Source: Acidobacteriota bacterium (lineage in GTDB: Bacteria; Acidobacteriota; Thermoanaerobaculia; UBA5066). From it: 16,476 bases of DNA. The position numbers were made by a program, and so were the translations under genes. Under the pieces are notes generated by a model. It did not search any database. It was not told the DNA's origin and was given only the letters and a program-made list of their open reading frames with translations. The stretch spans positions 1 to 16,476 of the forward strand of contig JAEUQS010000411.1 in NCBI GenBank assembly GCA_016789625.1, in the 5' to 3' direction. Of the stretch, positions 7,488-15,259 are shown piece by piece. How positions within the stretch are numbered: position 1 is the first letter of the stretch; every line of letters begins with the position of its first letter.

Positions 7488-8077
7488 AGAGGATCCTCCT
7501 GTTCTCCCTCGCGCTCGTGCTCGGGGGCTGCGCGTCCGAGCCCGTTCCGGAACCGGCCCCGTCCGCTCCCGAGGCCCCTCCCGAGCCTGGAACGGCGGCG
7601 GCGAGCCCGACGCCCTTCGTGGAGACGGTCTACACGGTCTCCGCCAGACGCCTCAACGTGCGCGCGACGGCCAGCGACAAGGCGGCGCTCGTCGTTCGCG
7701 TGAGCGGCGGGCAGCGCGTCACCGCGCTGCGCGAGGAGGCCGGCTGGCTCGAGATCCGCACGGCCGACGGCAAGGCGGGTTGGGTGCAGAAGAAGTTCCT
7801 CTCGAAGGGCGATCCGTGTCCGCCCGACCGGCCGTTCGCCGTGCTCGAGCAGCCCCCGCTCTCCTTCGACTCCACGGGTCCCAGAGGACGTGTGGTGGTC
7901 GAAGGGAACGTGTCCGTTGCCGGAGTCGTGACGTCCACGAAGGTCGTCTCGAACTCCTCCGGGAAGCCCGAGCTCGCCGAGCGCGCCGAGCGGGAGCTTC
8001 GGGCGATGAAGTTCGCTGCGCCGGTGAAGGGCTGCAAGCCCAAGGCCTTCGTCTACACCTACGCGCGCACGTTCTGA
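7484..8077 (+). CDS. Lipoprotein with SH3b and TonB-C-like domains
   Basis: The product is 197 aa long. A TTG start overlaps the subtilase stop by 4 bp, and GGAGG lies 13 bases upstream (7466-7470). The N-terminus KRILLFSLALVLGGC is a lipoprotein signal with lipobox LGGC, so C16 would be lipidated. A Pro/Ala/Glu-rich linker (18-44) resembles the periplasm-spanning linker of TonB proteins. Residues 50-107 form a bacterial SH3 domain (RRLNVRATAS through GWVQKKFL) of the type that binds cell-wall material. Residues about 125-197 resemble a TonB C-terminal domain (VVVEGNVSVAGVVTSTKVV, then ELRAMKFAAPVKG). Cys112 and Cys184 could pair. It lacks a transmembrane anchor, so it is unlikely to be a classical energy-transducing TonB. 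Confidence 0.75.
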   Translation: MKRILLFSLALVLGGCASEPVPEPAPSAPEAPPEPGTAAASPTPFVETVYTVSARRLNVRATASDKAALVVRVSGGQRVTALREEAGWLEIRTADGKAGWVQKKFLSKGDPCPPDRPFAVLEQPPLSFDSTGPRGRVVVEGNVSVAGVVTSTKVVSNSSGKPELAERAERELRAMKFAAPVKGCKPKAFVYTYARTF

Positions 8078-8080
8078 CGT

Positions 8081-8100
8081 CCTGATTCACCTGAATCAGG
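8081..8100. terminator. 20-nt inverted repeat after the lipoprotein gene
   Basis: CCTGATTCA and TGAATCAGG are perfect 9-bp arms separated by two bases; as RNA this gives an 8-bp stem with a 4-nt loop. It begins three bases after the lipoprotein stop. No T-run follows, so it may end transcription weakly, protect the mRNA end, or be a symmetric protein-binding site for the downstream FG-GAP gene. Confidence 0.45.
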
Positions 8101-8133
8101 GTGAGAAGCAGCTGGCGGAACACACTTCCAGGT

Positions 8134-8288
8134 GTGAAGCCCGTTTCGATCCTCCTCCTCGCGGCCCCCTCCTCTCGGCCACTTCGGCTGCGAATGCCCA
8201 GATCCAGCCGTGTGTCGCCAGATTCCTTCCCCCCCGAGAGATCGCTACAGCGCGTGCGAGCACGTACGCGTACGTTCAGCCGCTTTCC
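8134..8288 (+). pseudogene. Frameshifted signal-peptide start of the FG-GAP protein
   Basis: A GTG at 8134 opens a reading frame coding VKPVSILLLAAP, the first half of a Sec signal peptide, but this frame then runs into Arg-rich nonsense. From the C5 run at 8165-8169 the sense continues in the frame of the large downstream gene as LLSATSAANAQIQPC. That completes the signal peptide with an ANA cleavage site and joins directly to the FG-GAP body. One missing C in the run explains everything. A GTG at 8101 is an alternative, longer start in the same frame. No good Shine-Dalgarno precedes either. This is either a sequencing or assembly error in a homopolymer or a real frameshift. Confidence 0.65.
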
Positions 8289-10706
8289 GTGGGGAGCGGC
8301 CCACAGGGCGCGCTGGTGCTCGAGCCGGGCGCGCGAACCGTCTTCGCGGTCATTCCCGGTTCGCACGGTGCGCTTCTTTCATCGGAGTCGATCCCGACCA
8401 CCGCAACCGGCCTGCTCTCTGCGGACGTGAACGGAGACGGACGTGCCGACGGCATCCTCCTTCGACCCGATGGACCTCAGCTCGCTCGCGTTGCTGACGG
8501 CGCGCTGGTCCTCGGGGGCGCACCACGCGGCGTGACGGCTCCGTCGACCGTGTCTCTCGCGACGTCGGCAGATCTCGATCGCGATGGTCGCGCGGAGGTT
8601 CTCGCGATCGTCGCCAAGGTCCTGATGTCGTTCACGCTGAAGGAGGACGGGGCGTTCGAAGGAGTGCCTCTGATCGACCTTCCCTGGACCTCGGGCCGTG
8701 TGAGCGAGCTTTCGCTTTTCGCCGGTGACTTCGACGGAGACGGCGACCAGGATGTCGTCGCAGCCTCCGAAAACTACCCGTATCACCTGCCCTTTTCCCC
8801 CATCCTTCTCGGCAACGGCACGGGAGCGCTTTCGACGGGGCCGGACCAGTGGTTTGCCGGAACCCCGTCAGCGGCGGTTGCCGATTTCGACCGAGACGGA
8901 CGACAGGACGTCGCCATCGTCGAGTTCATGACGTTCGCGGCGAGCCACGCATACCGGGGCTTCGTGGCGTTCGGTGCGTCTTCGGGGTTCGACAGGCTCG
9001 GCAACGATGTTTTTCCGAGCTTCGCGGTCGCCCCAGCGACTGTGCAAGCGGCGGACTTCGACGGGGACGGCTGGATCGATCTGGCCGTCGCGCACTCGCA
9101 GAGCGGCGTGCAGATCTGGAAGGGCGGTCCGGGTCGCTCGTTCTCCCGGGGAACGAACGGCTCAATTGCGGCCGGCCTCGTCGTCACGGACTTCGATGGC
9201 GACGGACGGCCGGACCTCCTGGGAACGAACGGCACGAAGGTGGAGGTTCAGATCAACGCGTGCGGTTCGACGATCCCGGACGCGGTCCTTCCTGCCGTCG
9301 TATCGACGAGCGGCGTCAACGGCACGCGGTTCGAAACGGAAGTCACCGTCCAAGGTGCCGGCACGCTCGCGGTGTCTTACGTCGCCTCGACCGGCGACGT
9401 GACGGGTACGGGCTCGATCACGCTCACGGGGACGACGCAGCGCCGATTCCGCTCGGCGTTCGACCTCCTGGAAGAGGCCGGCATCCACGTTCCAGAGGGT
9501 TCGGACCACATCGGAACCCTGAGCCTTCGTTCGACCACGGGGCAGACAGCCTCGCTCCGGGTCGTGTCGCGCGTGCGTTCCACGGTCTCCGGGCGTTCGT
9601 CGGGGGTGGGCGTGGAAGGTGTGCCCGCGGGAACGGGCCTCTCCACGCACGCGATCGTGGGTTGGCTCCGGGAGGAGGCAGCGGATCGAAGCAACCTCGC
9701 GGTCGTGAACACGGGCGGAGACGTGGAAGGAGACATCACCCTCCAGGTCACGCTCTATCCGGACGTTCCGGGCGCTCACGTCCCCGTTCTCCTGGAGGGT
9801 GTGACGCTCGCGCCGGGCAAGTCCCTTCAGTGGAACCGGGTCCTTTCCCTCGCCGGATTCAATAGAGGCTGGGCTCGGGTGGAGCGCACGGCGGGCTCGG
9901 GTCCCTTCTTCGCGTACGGCGTCGTGAACGACGAGGGAACGGGCGATGGCGCCTACCTTCCCGCGCAAGCGGCCGACCGCGCGCCCGCAAGGTCTTACGT
10001 GATCCCGTCAATCGTCGAATCGGGCCGCTACGCGAGCGACCTCGTTGTCACGAACGCGGGCGCCGTCCCCGTCACGGTCGACTTCCGCTTCGTGTGCGAA
10101 ACCCTTTCGACGGAAGACCGCACGGCGCGCTTCCGCCTGGAAGTGCCAGCAGAGGGACAGACCACGATCGGCGACGTCGTCGACTGGATGCGACGCAACG
10201 GAGTTGCGGGCGTGGGGCCGCGCGGGGGAGAGTTCGTGGGTGCCCTCTTCGCCGATCTCGCGACGGGTCCGTCGGGATCGGTTTTCCTCGGGGCACGAAC
10301 GTCCGCGCCGAAGCCCGAGGGGCGCTATGGCGTGTTTCTCCCTGCGCTTCCCACGCCCGCGCCACGTTTCTCCGTCACGATCCCGGCGGTGCGGCAGGAC
10401 GACGAGGTCCGCACGAACATCGCGATCGTGAATACCGACTCGCGCGCGATCACGCTGACGGCGCGCGTCCAGGATCCAGCCCAGATCAACGCGGACCACG
10501 GGAGCCGCACCTTCGACCTCGAGCCGGGTCGCTTCGTTCAGCTCGGCTCAATCCTGTCGCTCTTCGGCTCCGGCCTTCCGCTCGCGCGGGTCATCGTGAG
10601 CGGCCAGAACAACGCGTCTCGTTCCTTCGTCGCCTACGGCGTCACGAACGACGGGGCAATCCCGGGCGCCGGAACCGACGACGGGACGGTCATCCTGGCT
10701 CGCTGA
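8289..10706 (+). CDS. FG-GAP/VCBS-repeat secreted protein with C-terminal tandem beta modules
   Basis: This is the 805-aa body of a large exported protein. Six FG-GAP-type repeats carry calcium-loop motifs DxDxDG: DVNGDG (46), DLDRDG (95), DFDGDG (147), DFDRDG (199), DFDGDG (256) and DFDGDG (301), suggesting a beta-propeller. Residues about 330-805 hold three or four related beta modules. Their landmarks are RSNLAVVNTG (467), SDLVVTNAG (583) and RTNIAIVNTD (708), with FFAYGVVNDEG...DGAY (540) and FVAYGVTNDG (780). No sorting signal or terminal anchor was seen. GTG 8289 is only the first start codon in this frame; the true N-terminus, with its signal peptide, is encoded upstream in another frame (8134). 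The 3' end overlaps the convergent doxX-like gene by 17 bp. A surface or extracellular location is inferred. Confidence 0.85.
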   Translation: MGSGPQGALVLEPGARTVFAVIPGSHGALLSSESIPTTATGLLSADVNGDGRADGILLRPDGPQLARVADGALVLGGAPRGVTAPSTVSLATSADLDRDGRAEVLAIVAKVLMSFTLKEDGAFEGVPLIDLPWTSGRVSELSLFAGDFDGDGDQDVVAASENYPYHLPFSPILLGNGTGALSTGPDQWFAGTPSAAVADFDRDGRQDVAIVEFMTFAASHAYRGFVAFGASSGFDRLGNDVFPSFAVAPATVQAADFDGDGWIDLAVAHSQSGVQIWKGGPGRSFSRGTNGSIAAGLVVTDFDGDGRPDLLGTNGTKVEVQINACGSTIPDAVLPAVVSTSGVNGTRFETEVTVQGAGTLAVSYVASTGDVTGTGSITLTGTTQRRFRSAFDLLEEAGIHVPEGSDHIGTLSLRSTTGQTASLRVVSRVRSTVSGRSSGVGVEGVPAGTGLSTHAIVGWLREEAADRSNLAVVNTGGDVEGDITLQVTLYPDVPGAHVPVLLEGVTLAPGKSLQWNRVLSLAGFNRGWARVERTAGSGPFFAYGVVNDEGTGDGAYLPAQAADRAPARSYVIPSIVESGRYASDLVVTNAGAVPVTVDFRFVCETLSTEDRTARFRLEVPAEGQTTIGDVVDWMRRNGVAGVGPRGGEFVGALFADLATGPSGSVFLGARTSAPKPEGRYGVFLPALPTPAPRFSVTIPAVRQDDEVRTNIAIVNTDSRAITLTARVQDPAQINADHGSRTFDLEPGRFVQLGSILSLFGSGLPLARVIVSGQNNASRSFVAYGVTNDGAIPGAGTDDGTVILAR

Positions 10707-11118
10707 CCGTGACCCGCTTCCGCATCGCGTTCGCGCCGACGATGACGAAGCTCGAGATGAGGAGGACGGAATACTCCATGCCGTTCCGTCCGCCGCCCAC
10801 GACGAACCAGCCCTCCTTGCCGTGGACGAGGAGGATGCCCATCACGAGCTGAAACGTGAACCAGGCACAGATCGGGCTCACGAACCGGCCTGCCATGAGG
10901 AGCATTCCCAGGACGATCTCGAGGATCGTGAGCGTCCACGCGATGGCGACGCCGAACGGGAAGCCCTTGGACTCGAGGAACCCGCCGAAGCCCGGGGGAC
11001 CGCCGTCGTACACGCGGTAGCAGCCGTGGATGAACATCATGGCGGCCGCCGCGACGCGCACAACGGCGACGGCGCGGCGATCGTCGAGGAGCTGGATCTC
11101 CGGGCGGGTGTCGTCCAT
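10690..11118 (-). CDS. DoxX family membrane protein
   Basis: The product is a small inner-membrane protein of 142 aa with four hydrophobic segments (about 16-33, 55-76, 80-98 and 113-130). Family landmarks are MFIHG (28-32), the glycine-rich loop DGGPPGFGGFLESKGFP (38-54), a buried E67 in the second helix, LLVHGKEGWF (96-105) and an E115-Y116 pair. DoxX proteins are quinone-linked or redox-associated membrane proteins of mostly unknown function. The ATG lies 10 bp after the aminopeptidase stop, with GGAGGAG between them, so the two genes form an operon. Its 3' end overlaps the 3' end of the convergent FG-GAP gene by 17 bp. Confidence 0.85.
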   Translation of the reverse strand: MDDTRPEIQLLDDRRAVAVVRVAAAAMMFIHGCYRVYDGGPPGFGGFLESKGFPFGVAIAWTLTILEIVLGMLLMAGRFVSPICAWFTFQLVMGILLVHGKEGWFVVGGGRNGMEYSVLLISSFVIVGANAMRKRVTVSEPG

Positions 11119-11128
11119 CAGCTCCTCC

Positions 11129-13039
11129 TCAGCTCTTCTTCACGCCCGTGACGATCTTTTCCATCTCCTCGGCGACGAGGAGGTGATAGCCGCTGCGCGC
11201 GTTCTCCAGGATGCTCTTCCCGCGCGAGCGACCTTCCTCGGTCGCGGCGAGCGCGACGTAGATGGGCCGCAGGAACTTTGCCCGCCCGACGCTCGCGAGG
11301 AACCGCGCGACGTCGGGGTTGGCCGCGGCGTAGCCGCTCTTCGTCGCGAGCGTGAGCCAGGGGCTCGCGATCTCGGCGTTCTTCGATTCCCTGAAATGGA
11401 AGCGGGCGTCCAGCTCGGCCATCTTCGAGACGTCCATCCGGTCTCCGAACGCACGCACGAAGCGCACCCATTCCTGGGTGGTGTAGCGCGAGCCGTCGAC
11501 GTCGGCCGCGGTCTTCGTTCCGTTCTTCACGTCCGCGGCGAGCGCGTCGATACGCGAGAACGCCGCGCTCGTGACGTGGGGAAAGTCGGCCGGGATCCCG
11601 GCGCCCGCGATCCACTCGGCCACGTTCAGCTGCGCCGCCGCCGCCGGGTTCTTCGGAAACAGGCTCGTCTCGAGGTACGCCACGAAATCCTGCGTGGTGG
11701 CGCTCTTCCAGGCATTCTTCTCGAACCACGCGCGGAGCACGGGGTCGAACGTCTCGCGCCCGAACGCCAGCTCGAGCCTTCGCAGGAACGACCCGCCCTT
11801 GGCGTACGCCACGCCGCTGAAGGCCTCGTTCGGGTCGAACGGCGCCGTGCCCGAGACGTGGAGGCTCTGGGCGCGTACGGGCAGGTCCTTCAGCTCTCCC
11901 TTCAACCCTTCCACCTCCAGCGCCGTCTCCATCTCGTAACGCTCGCGGCCGAAGACGGCCTCGGTGATGCGGCCTTCGAGGTACACGGTGAAGCCCTCGT
12001 TCATCCAGAGGTGGCGCCAGTTCGCGTTCGTCACGAGGTTGCCCGACCAGCTGTGGGCGATCTCGTGCGCGATGGTGGCGACGAGCGACCGGTCTCCGGC
12101 AAGGAGCGTGGGCGACACGAACGTGAGGCGCGGGTTCTCCATGCCGCCGGCCGGGAAGCTCGGAGGCAGCACGAGGATGTCGTAACGGCCCCAGGAATAC
12201 GGGCCGTAGAGCTTCTCCACGGACGCCAGCATCTTCTCGGTGTCCGTGAACTCCCAGGCCGCGGCGTCCAGCATCGCGGGCTCGGTGTACACGCCCGTGC
12301 GGGGCGAAAGCGCGCGGAACCCGATATCGCCTACGGCGAACGCCACGAGGTACGACGGGATGGGTTGCTCCATGCGGAAGCGGTAGGCGCCGCCCGCCTG
12401 GCCCTGGCTCTCGGCCGCCATCACCGCGGTGAGCCCGCCGGGTGTGTGGATCGTGGCCGTGTACGTGAACCGTACGGCGGGGGAGTCCTGGCAGGGGAAG
12501 AGCGCCCGCGCCTCGATGGGCTGGGAGGCGCTGAAGACGTAGGGGCTCTTCTTCCCGGCCGTCTGCTCCGGCGTCATCCAGACGAGGGCTCCGGACTTCT
12601 CGTCCGCCGTGAACGCGATCTCGACCCGGTCGTCGCCGGGCGCGAGCGGGATCTCGAGGACGTCGCCATGGAGATCGTCGACCTTCGTCCTTTTCGAGCT
12701 GACCGTGCGGAGGCCCGTCGCGCTGCCGGCCTTCACGTCGCCGAGCGCGAGGTTCTTCACGTCGAGGCGGAGGGGGGCCGTGGGGTCGATTCGCTGGAGC
12801 GTCCAGGTGACCCGGCCGCTCACGGTACGGGGTGAGAAGCCCACCGTGAAGTCGAACGCGGCGTGCGTGACGCGCACGGATTCGGGGTTCGACGCGCTGT
12901 CGGGGTCGCGAGGCTCCCGCGGCGCGATGCTGGGTCTTCCGCTCGCCGCCGGGGGCGCGGGTTCCGGCGTCGTCACGCACGACGCGGTGAAGGCGAGGGC
13001 CACGATGACGGGCGCGGCGATCGAACAGCGAAGCGACAC
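11129..13039 (-). CDS. M1 family aminopeptidase, leukotriene A4 hydrolase-like lipoprotein
   Basis: The 636-aa product is a zinc aminopeptidase. The exopeptidase motif GGMEN is at 298-302 (the GAMEN variant). Zinc motif HEIAH (325-329) is followed 18 residues later by ligand E348 in NEGF, and the catalytic Tyr is probably Y412 (AYAKGGS). The C-terminal 120 residues (NAEIASPWLTLATKSGY..., then AKFLRPIYVAL) match the helical C-terminal domain of leukotriene A4 hydrolase. The N-terminus has a hydrophobic segment ending FTASC, then a Pro-rich linker, indicating a lipoprotein anchored at C21. The GTG start is chosen because minus-strand GGAGGT lies six bases upstream (complement of 13046-13051); the frame is open farther upstream without coding character. 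It probably trims peptides in the periplasm. It is followed by the doxX-like gene. Confidence 0.9.
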   Translation of the reverse strand: MSLRCSIAAPVIVALAFTASCVTTPEPAPPAASGRPSIAPREPRDPDSASNPESVRVTHAAFDFTVGFSPRTVSGRVTWTLQRIDPTAPLRLDVKNLALGDVKAGSATGLRTVSSKRTKVDDLHGDVLEIPLAPGDDRVEIAFTADEKSGALVWMTPEQTAGKKSPYVFSASQPIEARALFPCQDSPAVRFTYTATIHTPGGLTAVMAAESQGQAGGAYRFRMEQPIPSYLVAFAVGDIGFRALSPRTGVYTEPAMLDAAAWEFTDTEKMLASVEKLYGPYSWGRYDILVLPPSFPAGGMENPRLTFVSPTLLAGDRSLVATIAHEIAHSWSGNLVTNANWRHLWMNEGFTVYLEGRITEAVFGRERYEMETALEVEGLKGELKDLPVRAQSLHVSGTAPFDPNEAFSGVAYAKGGSFLRRLELAFGRETFDPVLRAWFEKNAWKSATTQDFVAYLETSLFPKNPAAAAQLNVAEWIAGAGIPADFPHVTSAAFSRIDALAADVKNGTKTAADVDGSRYTTQEWVRFVRAFGDRMDVSKMAELDARFHFRESKNAEIASPWLTLATKSGYAAANPDVARFLASVGRAKFLRPIYVALAATEEGRSRGKSILENARSGYHLLVAEEMEKIVTGVKKS

Positions 13040-13061
13040 GAAGGGACCTCCGGCGGGCCGC

Positions 13062-13067
13062 AGGATA
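13062..13067 (-). promoter_or_regulatory. TATCCT, possible -10 for the aminopeptidase operon
   Basis: Read on the minus strand this is TATCCT, lying ten bases before the GGAGGT ribosome site of the aminopeptidase gene. It forms a perfect inverted repeat with the plus-strand TATCCT at 13078-13083, so the two candidate -10 boxes face outward. Confidence 0.35.
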
Positions 13068-13077
13068 AGCGCTCGAC

Positions 13078-13083
13078 TATCCT
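13078..13083 (+). promoter_or_regulatory. TATCCT, possible -10 for the helical protein/ltaE pair
   Basis: TATCCT lies 52 bases before the ATG at 13136, giving a leader of about 45 nt that contains two CCCGGGACGA repeats (13095-13104 and 13116-13125) with starts 21 bp apart. The second repeat touches the GAGGTGA ribosome site. No -35 element was recognised. Confidence 0.35.
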
Positions 13084-13135
13084 TCCTGGTGGTTCCCGGG
13101 ACGAACCCGAGGATGCCCGGGACGAGGTGAGATTC

Positions 13136-13506
13136 ATGACCCTTCGTGACGTACTCGCTCTCAAGATGCAGGTTCAGGAAACGCACCAGCGGCTCATCGA
13201 CGCGTGCAAGATCTCGCAGGAGGGCCTCTCGGCGCCGGGCGCGCGGGCCGATCTGCCCCGTCTCACGGAGCTGCAGGAGCTGCAGACGCAGGTTCAGCGC
13301 TTCGCACGATCCCAGGTCGCGGACGCCGACTTCGCCGCGCACAAGGCCGCGCTCGAAAAGGAGCTGGCCGGCTGCTCGGGGGCTCCGCTGCAGATGATGG
13401 TGGCCACGGAAAGGCAAGCCTCGGAGAGGCACGCGGCGCTCGCCGGGGTGTGGGCCTCGTATCAGAGGCTCTGGGCCGAGATCGAGAAGCTCGCCCCGGT
13501 TCCCGT

Positions 13507-13510
<4 letters not shown>
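13136..13510 (+). CDS. Small helical (coiled-coil-like) protein, unknown function
   Basis: The 124-aa protein is not recognised as any named family. It is almost entirely predicted helix, with heptad-like spacing in 5-27 and 43-80 (LTELQELQTQVQRFARSQ) and again in 88-119. It is rich in Gln, Glu, Ala and Leu and has two Cys (C24, C80). There is no signal peptide or membrane segment, so it is probably cytoplasmic. The ATG is set by GAGGTGA five bases upstream. Its stop overlaps the ATG of the threonine aldolase gene (ATGA), so the two are translationally coupled. It might be an accessory or oligomeric scaffold protein, but nothing in the sequence proves a link to the enzyme. Confidence 0.8.
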
Positions 13511-14541
<1,031 letters not shown>

Positions 14542-14552
14542 GGCCCTTCGGA

Positions 14553-14558
14553 TAGGAT
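14553..14558 (+). promoter_or_regulatory. TAGGAT, possible -10 for leaderless DinB-like mRNA
   Basis: TAGGAT ends eight bases before the ATG of the DinB-like gene, and no ribosome site is seen in the 25-bp gap after ltaE. The spacing would start transcription at or next to the ATG. A -35 match is lacking. Confidence 0.3.
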
Positions 14559-14566
14559 TCGCGGCC

Positions 14567-15175
14567 ATGAGAAAAGCAGCGCTTCCCGCCCTCGCCCTGG
14601 CCCTCGTGTCGCTCTCCGCCGCCGCTCAGGAAACGAAGCCCCTGACGGACCCGGCCATGGCCGGCCTCCGGCCAGTCTACGGCCGGGTGAAGGACATCAA
14701 CATCCGCGCCGCGGAAAAGATGCCCGAGGAGAACTACGGCTTCAAGCCGACGCCGGAAGTGAAGACCTTCGGCCAGTTCGTCGGCCACCTCGCCGACTCG
14801 AACGTCGCGATCTGCAAGCTCGGGCTCGGCGAGCCGTTCAAGGTCAACGACGAGAACGAGAAGACCAAGACCTCGAAGGCCGATCTCGTGAAGGCGCTCA
14901 AGGACTCCTACGCGTTCTGCGACAAGGTCATGGCGATGTCCGACGCCGACCTCGGCAAGGCCATGAAGTTCTTCGGCGCCGATTCGAGCCGGTTCGCGTC
15001 CGCGGGCCTCGTCATCGGCCACGGCTTCGAGCACTACGGCAACATGGTCACCTACATGCGCATCAAGGGTCTGGTGCCGCCGTCGAGCGAAACGCCGCCG
15101 GCCAAGCCGGCCGAGAAGGCCGAGGCAAAGACAGAAGCCCAAACGGAAACCAAACCTGCGGCCGCCAAGAAATAG
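14567..15175 (+). CDS. Secreted DinB-like protein
   Basis: The 202-aa product opens with a Sec signal peptide (RKAALPALALALVSLSAAA, cleavage likely after residue 20). Residues about 28-168 fit the DinB/YfiT four-helix bundle. Candidate metal ligands are H74 (QFVGHLADSN), H152 and H156 (IGHGFEHYGNM), the usual three-His triad. Most DinB proteins are cytoplasmic thiol or metal-dependent transferases; periplasmic versions of unknown function occur. The last 30 residues are a Lys/Ala/Glu/Thr-rich disordered tail. It starts 25 bp after ltaE without a Shine-Dalgarno and may have its own promoter. Confidence 0.85.
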   Translation: MRKAALPALALALVSLSAAAQETKPLTDPAMAGLRPVYGRVKDINIRAAEKMPEENYGFKPTPEVKTFGQFVGHLADSNVAICKLGLGEPFKVNDENEKTKTSKADLVKALKDSYAFCDKVMAMSDADLGKAMKFFGADSSRFASAGLVIGHGFEHYGNMVTYMRIKGLVPPSSETPPAKPAEKAEAKTEAQTETKPAAAKK

Positions 15176-15226
15176 GCGACCCCGCGGTTGGTGATCCCGC
15201 GCATGGCTGCCGTGGACGCCGGGCCC

Positions 15227-15232
15227 TAGGTT
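15227..15232 (+). promoter_or_regulatory. TAGGTT, possible -10 for the PcRGLX-like gene
   Basis: TAGGTT lies 27 bases before the ATG at 15260. Transcription from it would give a leader of about 20 nt holding the GGAGG ribosome site at 15251-15255. The 84-bp gap shows no clear terminator for the upstream gene and no good -35 element. Confidence 0.25.
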
Positions 15233-15259
15233 CTCCGGGACCGGCCCCACGGAGGTTTC

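Noticed and set aside
6084..8077. Subtilase plus lipoprotein as a defence or contact-toxin system
   Set aside because: No nuclease, NTPase, toxin, immunity or mobile-element gene accompanies them. Coupling of two genes alone does not support such a role.
13040..13432. N-terminal extension of the aminopeptidase to 13432
   Set aside because: The extension overlaps the helical-protein gene, lacks coding character and would bury the lipoprotein signal that begins at GTG 13039, where a good ribosome site exists.
15176..15259. Possible terminator after the DinB-like gene
   Set aside because: Only 4-5-bp GC matches without a T-run were found, which are expected by chance in such GC-rich DNA.
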